Assembly (NCBI GenBank): GCA_030054835.1
Contig: JASGVS010000018.1
Coordinates: 1-36,633 of the forward strand
Reading direction: 5' to 3'
Length of the DNA: 36,633 bases
Source: UBA3910 sp002391465
Lineage (GTDB): Bacteria; Bacillota; Limnochordia; Darwinibacteriales; Darwinibacteriaceae
The position numbers were made by a program, and so were the translations under genes. This document shows positions 23,954 to 31,615 of this stretch, one piece after another. Under the pieces are notes generated by a model, which had not been told where the DNA came from, searched no databases, and saw only the letters and a list, made by a program, of their open reading frames with translations. Numbering within the stretch: position 1 is the first letter of the stretch; each line of letters begins with the position of its first letter.

Positions 23954-24689
23954 CCCGAGGACGCTCGATAAAATCAATAATCTTCTGGACAATCTGTTCG
24001 TTATAAGGGGAAACAACCGGGACGTTATGGGTTCCCTCCTCGAGCCAGAGACACTCTTTGTGGCGTGAGGAGATTGTCTTGTGGATGATCTGGGCGCTTT
24101 CCGGCCGTACCGTTTGATCGTCCTGGGTTTGGATGATCAGAGCGGACGCGGTGATTTGGTGCAGGATAGAGCGGGTGTGGGCAGCCAACCGCATCAGCTC
24201 GGCGACGGAGGCCACAGGGAAATAGGGGTAGTGCAGCAGGTATTTCCGCTGCTCTGCTGGCCTTTCCTTGTTGGCACCGGCAACAAAGGGTTTGAAGTGC
24301 TTGAACAACCAGGCCAGATGGGCCTTGCGGTTGGAAGGCTTAATCGCGGCGGCGATTGTCACAACGCCGTCCACCTTATTGCGAGCCGCCATCTGCAGGG
24401 CTAAGAGACCACCCATGGAGTGGCCAATCACCACGATCTTTTGGCAGGTCTTTTTGAGTTCATTAATGCCTGCTTGGGCGGCATTGATCCAGTCTTTGTA
24501 GGTGACTTCCATTAAATCCTCTGGCTGGGTCCCGTGGCCGGGAAGGAGGATCCCCTTGCTGGTGTAGCCGTGAGCTGCGAGCATTTCGCCAATAACGCGC
24601 ATTTCCGCTGGTGTGCTTGTGAAGCCGTGGATTAGCAGGCAGCCCACTGTGCTGCCGGGGTAATAGAAGGGTTCTTTGAGTGAGGGCAT
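23946..24689 (-). CDS. Alpha/beta-hydrolase carboxylesterase / monoacylglycerol lipase-like (Est30-like)
   Basis: The 247-residue length equals that of the Geobacillus Est30 carboxylesterase. The oxyanion segment is LLIHGFTSTPAEM, the nucleophile elbow GHSMGG, the acid lies in TQDDQTV, and the catalytic His is in EEGTHNVPV, giving a full Ser-Asp-His triad. No signal peptide is present, so it is cytosolic. ATG 24689 follows AAAGGGGAAAAGG on the minus strand; an in-frame ATG further upstream has no such site and adds non-family residues. It is divergent from mnmA across an A+T-rich repeat region. Its natural ester is unknown. Confidence 0.85.
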   Translation of the reverse strand: MPSLKEPFYYPGSTVGCLLIHGFTSTPAEMRVIGEMLAAHGYTSKGILLPGHGTQPEDLMEVTYKDWINAAQAGINELKKTCQKIVVIGHSMGGLLALQMAARNKVDGVVTIAAAIKPSNRKAHLAWLFKHFKPFVAGANKERPAEQRKYLLHYPYFPVASVAELMRLAAHTRSILHQITASALIIQTQDDQTVRPESAQIIHKTISSRHKECLWLEEGTHNVPVVSPYNEQIVQKIIDFIERPRAS

Positions 24690-24715
24690 CCTTTTCCCCT
24701 TTCTCTTCTGGGATT

Positions 24716-24751
24716 GTAATATTAACGTAATATTAACATGTTCAATATTAA
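24716..24751. repeat. A+T-rich tandem repeat between esterase and mnmA
   Basis: The 11-mer GTAATATTAAC occurs twice in perfect tandem (24716-24726, 24727-24737). A related copy, GTTCAATATTAA, lies at 24740-24751. The AATATT centres are 11 and 15 bases apart. The cluster touches the mnmA -35 box and the esterase leader, so it may be an operator. Confidence 0.6.
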
Positions 24752-24767
24752 AAGGCAAGCGTATAAT
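24739..24767 (+). promoter_or_regulatory. Promoter of mnmA
   Basis: TGTTCA (24739-24744), a 17-base spacer and consensus TATAAT (24762-24767) lie 32 bases before the mnmA start. Confidence 0.65.
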
Positions 24768-24799
24768 GATATTTTTTTAACAAATAAGAGGTGGATGTA

Positions 24800-25864
24800 G
24801 TGGCACGGGTGGTAGTAGGCATGTCAGGGGGCGTGGATTCGTCCGTAGCGGCCCTGGTGCTCAAAGAAGCCGGTCATGAGGTTATCGGCGTATTCATGAA
24901 AAACTGGGATGAGGTGGACGAGAACGGTATCTGCACCGCAGATGTTGACTATGAAGATGTCCGCCGCGTTTGCGATCAGATCGGGATTCCCTATTATGCA
25001 GTGAATTTTGAACAGGAATACTGGGACAGGGTGTTTGTCTACTTTTTAGATGAATACAAAAAGGGCCGTACACCAAATCCCGATGTGATGTGTAACAAAG
25101 AGATCAAGTTCAAAGCCTTTCTCGATAAAGCGCTGCAGCTGGATGCAGATTATCTGGCCACGGGCCATTATGCCCAAGTTGGTCAAGTGGACGGATCGTT
25201 TCAGCTGCTGCGGGGAAAGGATCGCAGTAAGGATCAGTCTTATTTTCTCTATGTTTTGGGTCAGCAGCAGCTGGCCAAGGCTATGTTCCCCATCGGCAAC
25301 TTGACCAAAGGGGAGGTGCGCGAGTTAGCCCAACGCGCCCGTTTAGCCACGGCCGAAAAGAAGGACAGCACCGGCATTTGCTTTATTGGGGAGCGGAACT
25401 TCAAGGAGTTTCTAGCCCAATATCTACCCGCCCAGCCGGGTGAAATCAGGACAGTAGACGGAGAACTAGTAGGCAGGCATGATGGGCTCATGTATTACAC
25501 AATCGGTCAGCGCAAAGGCTTGGGTATTGGCGGTCAGGGCGAAGCCTGGTTCGTTGCGGGGAAAGACCTGGAAAGCAACACCCTTCTAGTTGTGCAAGGC
25601 GGCGACCATCCTGCCCTTTTCAGCCGCGGTTTGACCGCAGGAGAGGTGCACTGGGTGAGCGGTGAAGCGCCCGGTCAGCGTGTTGAGTGTACCGCTAAGT
25701 TCCGTTACCGCCAACCTGATCAGCAGGTTACAGTTAAACTAACCGACGGGGGAGCAGAGGTGCTTTTTGCGGAAAGGCAGCGGGCAATCACGCCGGGACA
25801 GGCGGTTGTTTTCTACGACGGTGAAGTTTGCTTAGGCGGAGGCACTATCGAGAGCGCTTGGTAG
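24800..25864 (+). CDS. mnmA: tRNA-specific 2-thiouridylase MnmA
   Basis: The 354-residue enzyme thiolates U34 of tRNA Lys, Glu and Gln. The PP-loop is SGGVDSS (9-15), and the two catalytic cysteines are C98 in NPDVMCNKEIKF and C194 in GICFIGERNFKEFL. ATGHYAQ, KDQSYFL and YTIGQRKGLGIGG are further MnmA landmarks. The start at GTG 24800 follows GAGGTGG; the in-frame GTG at 24791 overlaps that ribosome site and the ATG at 24795 is stopped at once. No cysteine desulfurase gene is adjacent, so sulfur is delivered from elsewhere. The ylxP-like gene follows after 11 bases. Confidence 0.95.
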   Translation: MARVVVGMSGGVDSSVAALVLKEAGHEVIGVFMKNWDEVDENGICTADVDYEDVRRVCDQIGIPYYAVNFEQEYWDRVFVYFLDEYKKGRTPNPDVMCNKEIKFKAFLDKALQLDADYLATGHYAQVGQVDGSFQLLRGKDRSKDQSYFLYVLGQQQLAKAMFPIGNLTKGEVRELAQRARLATAEKKDSTGICFIGERNFKEFLAQYLPAQPGEIRTVDGELVGRHDGLMYYTIGQRKGLGIGGQGEAWFVAGKDLESNTLLVVQGGDHPALFSRGLTAGEVHWVSGEAPGQRVECTAKFRYRQPDQQVTVKLTDGGAEVLFAERQRAITPGQAVVFYDGEVCLGGGTIESAW

Positions 25865-25875
25865 GGGGATAGAAA

Positions 25876-26157
25876 ATGGTAGTGGGCACGTTGTTCGTGG
25901 AGGTCTACATTCCCGGGGCAGATTCGCTCAAGGAAAAGCGGCAGGTTGTAAAGAGCGTGGTGCGGCGGGTGCAGCATCGCTTTAACGTGTCCATCGCCGA
26001 GGTGAACAACGAGGACAAATGGCAGCGAGCCCAGATTGGGGTAAGCATGGTGGGAGACGATTGGGATCACATTCAACGGCAGCTACAGCTGGTTATCAAC
26101 TTTCTGGATGCCGAACCACGCTGGGAAGTTGTGCGGGTTGAAATGGAACGTTATTAA
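25876..26157 (+). CDS. DUF503 family protein (YlxP-like)
   Basis: The 93-residue protein matches DUF503, known from YlxP, which in Bacillus is coded near rbfA and infB. The hallmarks are VEVYIPGADSLKEKRQVVKSVVRR, FNVSIAEVNNEDKWQRAQIGVS and the late WEVVRVEMERY. Ferredoxin-like folds are known for the family; a role with ribosomes or RNA is suspected but not proven. It is 11 bases behind mnmA and probably cotranscribed, which suits an RNA-related function. Confidence 0.85.
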   Translation: MVVGTLFVEVYIPGADSLKEKRQVVKSVVRRVQHRFNVSIAEVNNEDKWQRAQIGVSMVGDDWDHIQRQLQLVINFLDAEPRWEVVRVEMERY

Positions 26158-26220
26158 AAGGATATTAACAGGTTATGGTGAATTAATATAACAGCAGTAT
26201 TATGGGCGGAGGAGTGGCTG

Positions 26221-26238
26221 ACCAGACATAAGTCTGGT
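26221..26238 (+). terminator. Hairpin between ylxP-like gene and pckA (weak terminator or leader element)
   Basis: ACCAGAC/GTCTGGT form a perfect 7-bp stem over an ATAA loop. The downstream sequence is T-rich but interrupted (TATTCGTCTTATTT), so it may be a weak terminator for mnmA-ylxP or a leader structure of pckA. Confidence 0.4.
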
Positions 26239-26331
26239 TATTCGTCTTATTTAATCAGATATGTTGTGCCCAAAAAACCCGTAGATTCAGGCTAAGGAGT
26301 GGGACATTCTTAACAGGAGGTTGATAAATAC

Positions 26332-27927
26332 ATGACTGATCAAAACCTGCGCTCTCGCTTAGACGCTGTTCTCAAGCGGACCACGACCAATCACAATCTC
26401 TCGGCCGCGAGACTGGCTGAGATGGCTGTGATCCGGGGTGAAGGAAAACTCTCCTCCCGCGGAGCCTTGTCCACAACCACCGGAAAGTACACTGGACGGT
26501 CGCCAAATGACAAATTCATTGTACTGGATGATCTGACCAGGGACACGGTGGCTTGGGGTCCGGTAAACGTACCGTTTCCCGAAGAACGCTTTTGGGAAAT
26601 CTACCAAATGGTACTGGATTATCTAGAAGAGCGGGACGAGCTGTTTGTCTTCGATGGCTATGTGGGGGCAGAGCCAACACACAGAATGCCTCTGCGTGTT
26701 ATTAACGAATACGCATGGCAGAATCTGTTCGCACGGCAATTATTTATCCGTCCTAACAAGGAAGAGCTTGCTGCCCACGAACCGCAGTTTACAGTGATTG
26801 GAGTGCCTGGTCTCAAGGCCGATCCCGAGCTTCATCAGACCAACTCAGAGGCTTTTGTAATTGTTTCTTTTACCGAGCGAGTTGTTCTGATCGGTGGAAC
26901 GGCCTACGCTGGTGAGATCAAAAAGTCAATCTTCTCTGTTATGAATTACCTCCTGCCGCAGCAGGGCGTTCTGCCCATGCACTGTTCAGCTAACGTGGGC
27001 GATGACGGAAAAACAGCCCTGTTTTTCGGCCTCTCCGGTACGGGTAAGACCACCCTTTCTGCCGATCCAAAACGCCGGTTGGTGGGTGATGACGAACACG
27101 GCTGGTTCGATGGGGGAATCTTCAACCTGGAAGGTGGTTGTTACGCTAAGTGCATCAACCTGTCCAGGGAGTATGAACCCCAGATCTGGGATGCTCTGCG
27201 CTTTGGTGCTGTGTTGGAAAACGTAGTGTTGGATCCAAAGGATCGGGTACCTGATTTCAGCGATGGCTCCCTCACCGAAAACACGCGGGGCGCCTATCCG
27301 CTGGATTACATTCCCGGCCGAGTTGATCCCAGTATTGCCGGCCATCCCAGTACAGTGATCTTTCTCACTGCCGATGCCTTCGGTGTACTGCCACCCATCA
27401 GTATTTTGGAGGATGAACAGATAATGTATCACTTCATCTCTGGCTACACCAGCAAGCTGGCTGGCACAGAGCGGGGTATCGAGGAACCGGAAGCAACCTT
27501 TTCCGCCTGCTTTGGTGAACCATTCTTGCCCCTCAGTCCACTTAAATATGCTGAGATGCTCAAGGACAAGGTGAACCAATTCGGAGCAAAGGTCTTTCTG
27601 ATCAACACTGGTTGGTCCGGTGGCCCGTACGGGGTGGGTGAACGGATAGCCCTTAAATACACAAGGCAGATGGTGACTATGGCCCTGGCCGGCGAACTTG
27701 ATAACGTTGAAACACGGATCGATCCTGTCTTTGGCTTTAAAGTACCCCTGAGCTGTCCGGGCGTTCCAGCTGAGATCTTAGATCCCAAGCAGACCTGGGC
27801 TGACCCGGAGGCCTACGACCGAAAAGCGCGGGAGCTAGCCCAGGCTTTTCAGAAAAACTATTCGGAGAAGTACGCTGATTTGGCGGAAGAAGTGCGGCTA
27901 GCCGGGCCAATGGCAGCCAGGGAATAG
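26332..27927 (+). CDS. pckA: Phosphoenolpyruvate carboxykinase (ATP)
   Basis: The 531-residue enzyme interconverts oxaloacetate + ATP and PEP + ADP + CO2, the entry to gluconeogenesis or an anaplerotic, ATP-yielding step in fermenters. The substrate segment is GKYTGRSPNDKF (51-62). The P-loop GLSGTGKT (233-240) and the metal motif VGDDEHGW (251-258) follow. GGTAYAGEIKKS (188-199) has the metal-binding Lys. Length fits the ATP-type family (520-540). ATG 26332 follows AGGAGG by 11 bases. A 174-base upstream gap holds the hairpin at 26221 and A+T-rich motifs resembling those before mnmA. Confidence 0.96.
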   Translation: MTDQNLRSRLDAVLKRTTTNHNLSAARLAEMAVIRGEGKLSSRGALSTTTGKYTGRSPNDKFIVLDDLTRDTVAWGPVNVPFPEERFWEIYQMVLDYLEERDELFVFDGYVGAEPTHRMPLRVINEYAWQNLFARQLFIRPNKEELAAHEPQFTVIGVPGLKADPELHQTNSEAFVIVSFTERVVLIGGTAYAGEIKKSIFSVMNYLLPQQGVLPMHCSANVGDDGKTALFFGLSGTGKTTLSADPKRRLVGDDEHGWFDGGIFNLEGGCYAKCINLSREYEPQIWDALRFGAVLENVVLDPKDRVPDFSDGSLTENTRGAYPLDYIPGRVDPSIAGHPSTVIFLTADAFGVLPPISILEDEQIMYHFISGYTSKLAGTERGIEEPEATFSACFGEPFLPLSPLKYAEMLKDKVNQFGAKVFLINTGWSGGPYGVGERIALKYTRQMVTMALAGELDNVETRIDPVFGFKVPLSCPGVPAEILDPKQTWADPEAYDRKARELAQAFQKNYSEKYADLAEEVRLAGPMAARE

Positions 27928-27955
27928 GCTGGGCGAGCAGGCTGGGGGGAAGGAT

Positions 27956-28414
27956 GTGCTGACTGTAATTGTGGACGCAGATGCCTGTCCAAGGACGTGT
28001 CTGGCTATCCTGCGCCAGTACAAAGGACAGTGGAACTACAGGCTCCTCACCATCGCTTCCATCGATCATCAGATTGATAGCGAAGATCATATTACGGTGG
28101 GTAGGGGAGCGGATTCCGCCGATTCCGCCGTGTTAAACAACACTCAGCTCGGCGATATTGTAGTGACTCAAGATTGGGGCTTGGCCGCACTTGTCTTGGC
28201 CAAGGGAGCTTATGCCCTCTCTCCAGCTGGGCGAATCTACGAGGAGCGGACAATGGACTTTCTCCTGGAAGAGCGTTATCTGAAGGCACGCCAGAGAAGG
28301 GGCGGCAAGCGCACTAAAGGCCCACCTGCACGCACAAAAGAGCTTGACGAGAAGTTTGAACGAAACTTGTTAGTGCTCCTGCGCCGCTTAAGTGCGGCGC
28401 AGGATCCTGAATAA
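27956..28414 (+). CDS. YaiI/YqxD family protein (DUF188)
   Basis: The 152-residue protein belongs to DUF188, a PIN-like fold family. It has the N-terminal VIVDADACP, then the GRGADSADSAVLN stretch, GDIVVTQDWGLAALVLAKGA, and a basic C-terminal part RQRRGGKRTKGPP. The conserved acidic residues suggest a nuclease-like site but no activity is established. The start is GTG 27956 behind GGGGGGAAGG; an ATG two bases earlier hits a stop after two codons. A perfect 9-bp inverted repeat lies in its last codons (28379-28402), just before the NYN-domain gene. Confidence 0.88.
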   Translation: MLTVIVDADACPRTCLAILRQYKGQWNYRLLTIASIDHQIDSEDHITVGRGADSADSAVLNNTQLGDIVVTQDWGLAALVLAKGAYALSPAGRIYEERTMDFLLEERYLKARQRRGGKRTKGPPARTKELDEKFERNLLVLLRRLSAAQDPE

Positions 28415-28447
28415 ATGCAAGAAAATCCACTGGAAGGGAGGGAGAGA

Positions 28448-29404
28448 ATGGCAGAGCATCGTTTTGCAGTGTTAGTTGATGGGGAGAATATTTCGCCTCG
28501 GTTTTTAGGCCCGATTTTGGCCGAGATCAATCGTTCGGGCGACATCATCCTTACCCGAGTTTACGGGGATTGGACCGAACCGCATATGTCGGGATGGAAA
28601 GAGCTTTTGCGGCGGTATCCGGTGCGTCCCGTTCAGCAGTTCCGCTATGGGCAGAATGCCACAGATGGGGCGCTGATCATGGACGCGATAGAGATAGTTT
28701 CTACTAACCGTAACCCGGTCAATGCCTTTTGTATCGTCTCTAGCGACAGCGATTATTACAGTTTAGCGCTGCGCCTACGGGAGCACGGAATGTATGTGAC
28801 AGGCATAGGCCGACAGGGAACAAAGAGTATTTTAGTTCGTTCCTGCAATCGCTTTATTTATCTCGAAAACCTAGCTGTTTCGGGCGGGTCCAAGCAGATA
28901 GATGAATCATCGCCTGGCGGAACGCCGGTGGAAAATATTGTCTTCAGTGCTTACCAGGCCTCTGAAGAGGATAGTGACGGTTGGCTGCTGTTGGCCCATT
29001 TAGGCCAGGCAATACGGCGCGAGTATCCGGACTTCGATCCAAGAAGCTATAACTACACCAACCTCTTGGATATTCTCCGCTCTTACCCTGATCTCTTTGA
29101 GGTTAGGAGCAACGAGAAGACTCCTCCAGTTTACTGGATGAGGCCTCTACGCAGGGGAGAGGAGCAAAGAAAAACGGGTGTCATAAAGCGTTTTATGACC
29201 AACTACGGTTTCATTCGGGCGGACAATGGTGATTACTTCTTTACTAAAGCCAATCTGCCCGCAGATCAGCGTTCTGTTCACTTAAAGCCTGGAACAAAGG
29301 TTGAGTTTTTAGAAATCAAAGCGCCGGATCCCAATGGGGAGACTACTGCCGAAAAAAACGGCAGGGCTCGTAATGTAACAATCGTCAATGGGAACGGCGC
29401 GTAG
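28448..29404 (+). CDS. NYN-domain putative RNase with OST-HTH/LOTUS and cold-shock-like domains
   Basis: The 318-residue protein appears to have three modules. Residues 5-145 form a NYN (LabA/DUF88-like) PIN-fold domain with acidic positions D11, D73, D80, D100 and D102 (VLVDGEN, TDGALIMD, SSDSDY). Residues 160-232 look like an OST-HTH/LOTUS domain (LLAHLGQAIRREYPDFDP, LLDILRSYPDLFEV). Residues 242-313 look like a cold-shock-type OB fold, with RNP1-like NYGFIR and RNP2-like DYFFTK. The whole suggests a structure- or G-rich-RNA-binding ribonuclease. ATG 28448 follows a GGAAGGGAGGGAG stretch. It lies 33 bases behind the YaiI-family gene, another PIN-like protein. Domain calls are by eye; the third is the least certain. 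Confidence 0.8.
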   Translation: MAEHRFAVLVDGENISPRFLGPILAEINRSGDIILTRVYGDWTEPHMSGWKELLRRYPVRPVQQFRYGQNATDGALIMDAIEIVSTNRNPVNAFCIVSSDSDYYSLALRLREHGMYVTGIGRQGTKSILVRSCNRFIYLENLAVSGGSKQIDESSPGGTPVENIVFSAYQASEEDSDGWLLLAHLGQAIRREYPDFDPRSYNYTNLLDILRSYPDLFEVRSNEKTPPVYWMRPLRRGEEQRKTGVIKRFMTNYGFIRADNGDYFFTKANLPADQRSVHLKPGTKVEFLEIKAPDPNGETTAEKNGRARNVTIVNGNGA

Positions 29405-29429
29405 GAGTGAGCCTGATCCGGGGCAAAAC

Positions 29430-30746
29430 TCAGCCTAATGTCTTTAGGTAAGAACGAGCCAGCTCTAACAGCTGGCCAGGCCGATTTAGGCTCGGATCAG
29501 ACCACACTCTATCGAGCAGGTAGTTGAGGATCAGGCCTACCTTAGGCCCTGGCTTTAACCCCAGCTCAGCTGTTATTACATGTCCGTTCACCGCCAAATC
29601 GGACAGTGTAAGTGCGCCTTTTTGGCTTAGTATATCATTAAGGCGTCCTTCCATCGCTGTCCGGTAGGCTAAGATGTGTCGGGGATTTTCGTTTAGGCCG
29701 GCCAGATCTGCTTGACGCAGCTTGATCAGGTCAAAAGCAGTCTCAGTCCCCACCCTTGCCATGAATCGGCGGATGGCCCGATCAGAGGATTGGGGATGGA
29801 TATCAAACATGTGCTCAGCAATGAGGGTTGTTACACGTCCAATCAGCTTTCTGCTGGCCCTCAGGCGTGTTAGGATGTCCTTGGCCATTTCTGCGCTGAT
29901 TGCTGAGTGTTCCCGCTTGAGGGTGACTTGCTTGCCCACATCGTGGAGGAGGGCAGCCCAGCGTAGGCCCACATCCGGTTCAGCAAAGCTGGCAGCCATG
30001 ATAGAATGGCCCAGGAGGTCAAAGGGATGGTTGTCTCCCGCTGAAATGCCGGCTGAGGAGGCCAGCTCGGGGATGATTTCCTCCATCAAGCCCGAATGGT
30101 AGAAGAATTCCAGGGCAGGCTGGAGGAAGCGTCCCATCAGTATTTTGTTTAGTTCAATTAGAATACGTTCTGGACTGACGTAAGTGATCAACCGGGCTTC
30201 AACAGCAAGCTCGGTTTTTCTTTCACCTTTAAAACCCAGCACCGACTGGAAGCGGACTAGGCGCAGCATGCGGAGGGGATCTTCTGCGAAACGTTCGTTG
30301 GGCGAACCGACCGTTCTGAGGAGTTTGCGGCGCAGATCTTTTTTTCCGCCGAATGGATCGATCAACTGCCGCCGATCGGGATCGTAGGCGATGGCGTTGA
30401 TAGTGAAATCACGTCGAGCCAAATCCAGTTCGATCCGATCGGTGAACTCCACCTCTTCTGGACGCCTGCGGTCGCGGTAAACGCCGTCGGAACGCATGGT
30501 GGTCACCTCAAGGGAACGCCCGTCGCCCACAACAGTAATCGTACCGAACTGTCGGCCCGTTGGTACCGTTCTGTCAAACAGGCGCTCCACGTCCTCTGGC
30601 AGAGCGTCGGTTGCTATGTCCCAATCGGTAGGCTGTAGTCTCAGCAGACTGTCCCTGATAGCGCCGCCCACTAAATAGGCTTGGAATCCTGCGTTTATTA
30701 GTACACTGCAGGCAGCCATAACATCTTGGGGGACGGTAATGGCCAT
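29430..30746 (-). CDS. cca: CCA-adding tRNA nucleotidyltransferase / poly(A) polymerase family with HD domain
   Basis: The 438-residue class II nucleotidyltransferase has the head motif AYLVGGAIRDSLL, the metal pair in TDWDIATDA (D-x-D), and DLARRDFTINAIAYD as motif B-like sequence, followed by NERFAEDPLRMLRLVRF. An HD domain (ALLHDVGKQVTLKREH) follows the tRNA-binding helices. It builds or repairs the 3' CCA end of tRNA; A-adding, CC-adding and poly(A) variants cannot be separated by eye. ATG 30746 follows GAGGAGGGACAACG on the minus strand. It is convergent with the NYN gene and divergent from sfsA. Confidence 0.9.
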   Translation of the reverse strand: MAITVPQDVMAACSVLINAGFQAYLVGGAIRDSLLRLQPTDWDIATDALPEDVERLFDRTVPTGRQFGTITVVGDGRSLEVTTMRSDGVYRDRRRPEEVEFTDRIELDLARRDFTINAIAYDPDRRQLIDPFGGKKDLRRKLLRTVGSPNERFAEDPLRMLRLVRFQSVLGFKGERKTELAVEARLITYVSPERILIELNKILMGRFLQPALEFFYHSGLMEEIIPELASSAGISAGDNHPFDLLGHSIMAASFAEPDVGLRWAALLHDVGKQVTLKREHSAISAEMAKDILTRLRASRKLIGRVTTLIAEHMFDIHPQSSDRAIRRFMARVGTETAFDLIKLRQADLAGLNENPRHILAYRTAMEGRLNDILSQKGALTLSDLAVNGHVITAELGLKPGPKVGLILNYLLDRVWSDPSLNRPGQLLELARSYLKTLG

Positions 30747-30877
30747 CGTTGTCCCTCCTCTTACATCGGTCTTTTTTTTATTTCTCCCTGTAGTGGGCAT
30801 TTCCCTATCAAGTAAAGGAATGGGGAAGTTTATGGGGAATTGTAAACTAGGGGCCTGCCCAGGGAAGGGGATATGCA

Positions 30878-31603
30878 ATGTCACTAGAAGTATTTCTGGA
30901 ATTCAAACAGTTAACCTCCGCAGTATTCGTCGAGCGCCCCAACAGGTTTGTGGTGCGCTGCCGTTTGGGGGACACGGATGAACTGGTGGAGGCCCACCTG
31001 GCAGACCCGGGACGGTTAAAGGAACTGCTTGTGCCTGGAGCCAACGTATATCTACTCCCCGCTGATAAACCTGGACGGAAGACGAAATGGTCTGTGTTAT
31101 TAGCTGAAGCCCCAGATGGCAAGACGTTGGTGTCTGTCCAGTCCACTCTGGCAAACCGAATTGCGGAGGAAGCTCTCCGCGCCAAGGCGGTGCATGGACT
31201 GGAGGATTGGGAGCTGCAGCGGGCGGAGTATTCCCTTGGCAGTTCCCGCTGGGATTTTCTCTTGGCGGGACAGGATGGTAAGCAGCTTCTCTTGGAAGTG
31301 AAAAGTTGTACGCTGGTTGAGGATCAGGTCGCCATGTTTCCCGATGCGGTTACTGCCCGGGGTAGGCGTCATCTTGAAGAGTTGACCGCTCTGCAAGCAG
31401 CAGGTGAGATGGAAGGGGCAGTGCTCTTTGTGGTGCAGCGCAGCGATGCTGAGGAGTTTCGTCCGGCGGAGCACATCGATCCAGCTTTTGCCCAGGCTTT
31501 GAGGGGGGCGGTACAGCAGGGGGTTAGAGTGTTTGTTCACCGTTGCGCCGTGGATCTGACCGGTATCCGCTGGGGTAAACCAATTCAAGTCAATTTGTCT
31601 TAG
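30878..31603 (+). CDS. sfsA: SfsA family protein (sugar fermentation stimulation homologue)
   Basis: The 241-residue protein matches SfsA. An N-terminal OB-like part carries ERPNRFVVRC and HLADPGRLKELL. A restriction-endonuclease-like part carries SRWDFLLAGQDGKQLLLEVKSCTLVEDQVAMFPDA, where D...EVK is the nuclease-like catalytic triad. Its true role is uncertain: it was first linked to maltose metabolism in E. coli, and nucleic-acid binding is reported for the family. AAGGGG lies just before ATG 30878. The HAD gene follows after 12 bases, so a co-directional run starts here. Confidence 0.85.
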   Translation: MSLEVFLEFKQLTSAVFVERPNRFVVRCRLGDTDELVEAHLADPGRLKELLVPGANVYLLPADKPGRKTKWSVLLAEAPDGKTLVSVQSTLANRIAEEALRAKAVHGLEDWELQRAEYSLGSSRWDFLLAGQDGKQLLLEVKSCTLVEDQVAMFPDAVTARGRRHLEELTALQAAGEMEGAVLFVVQRSDAEEFRPAEHIDPAFAQALRGAVQQGVRVFVHRCAVDLTGIRWGKPIQVNLS

Positions 31604-31615
31604 GAGGGATAGTTG

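Noticed and set aside
30827..30848. Operator before sfsA (AGTTTA/TAAACT inverted pair)
   Set aside because: Only six-base arms with a 10-base spacer and no clear promoter; expected by chance at this composition.
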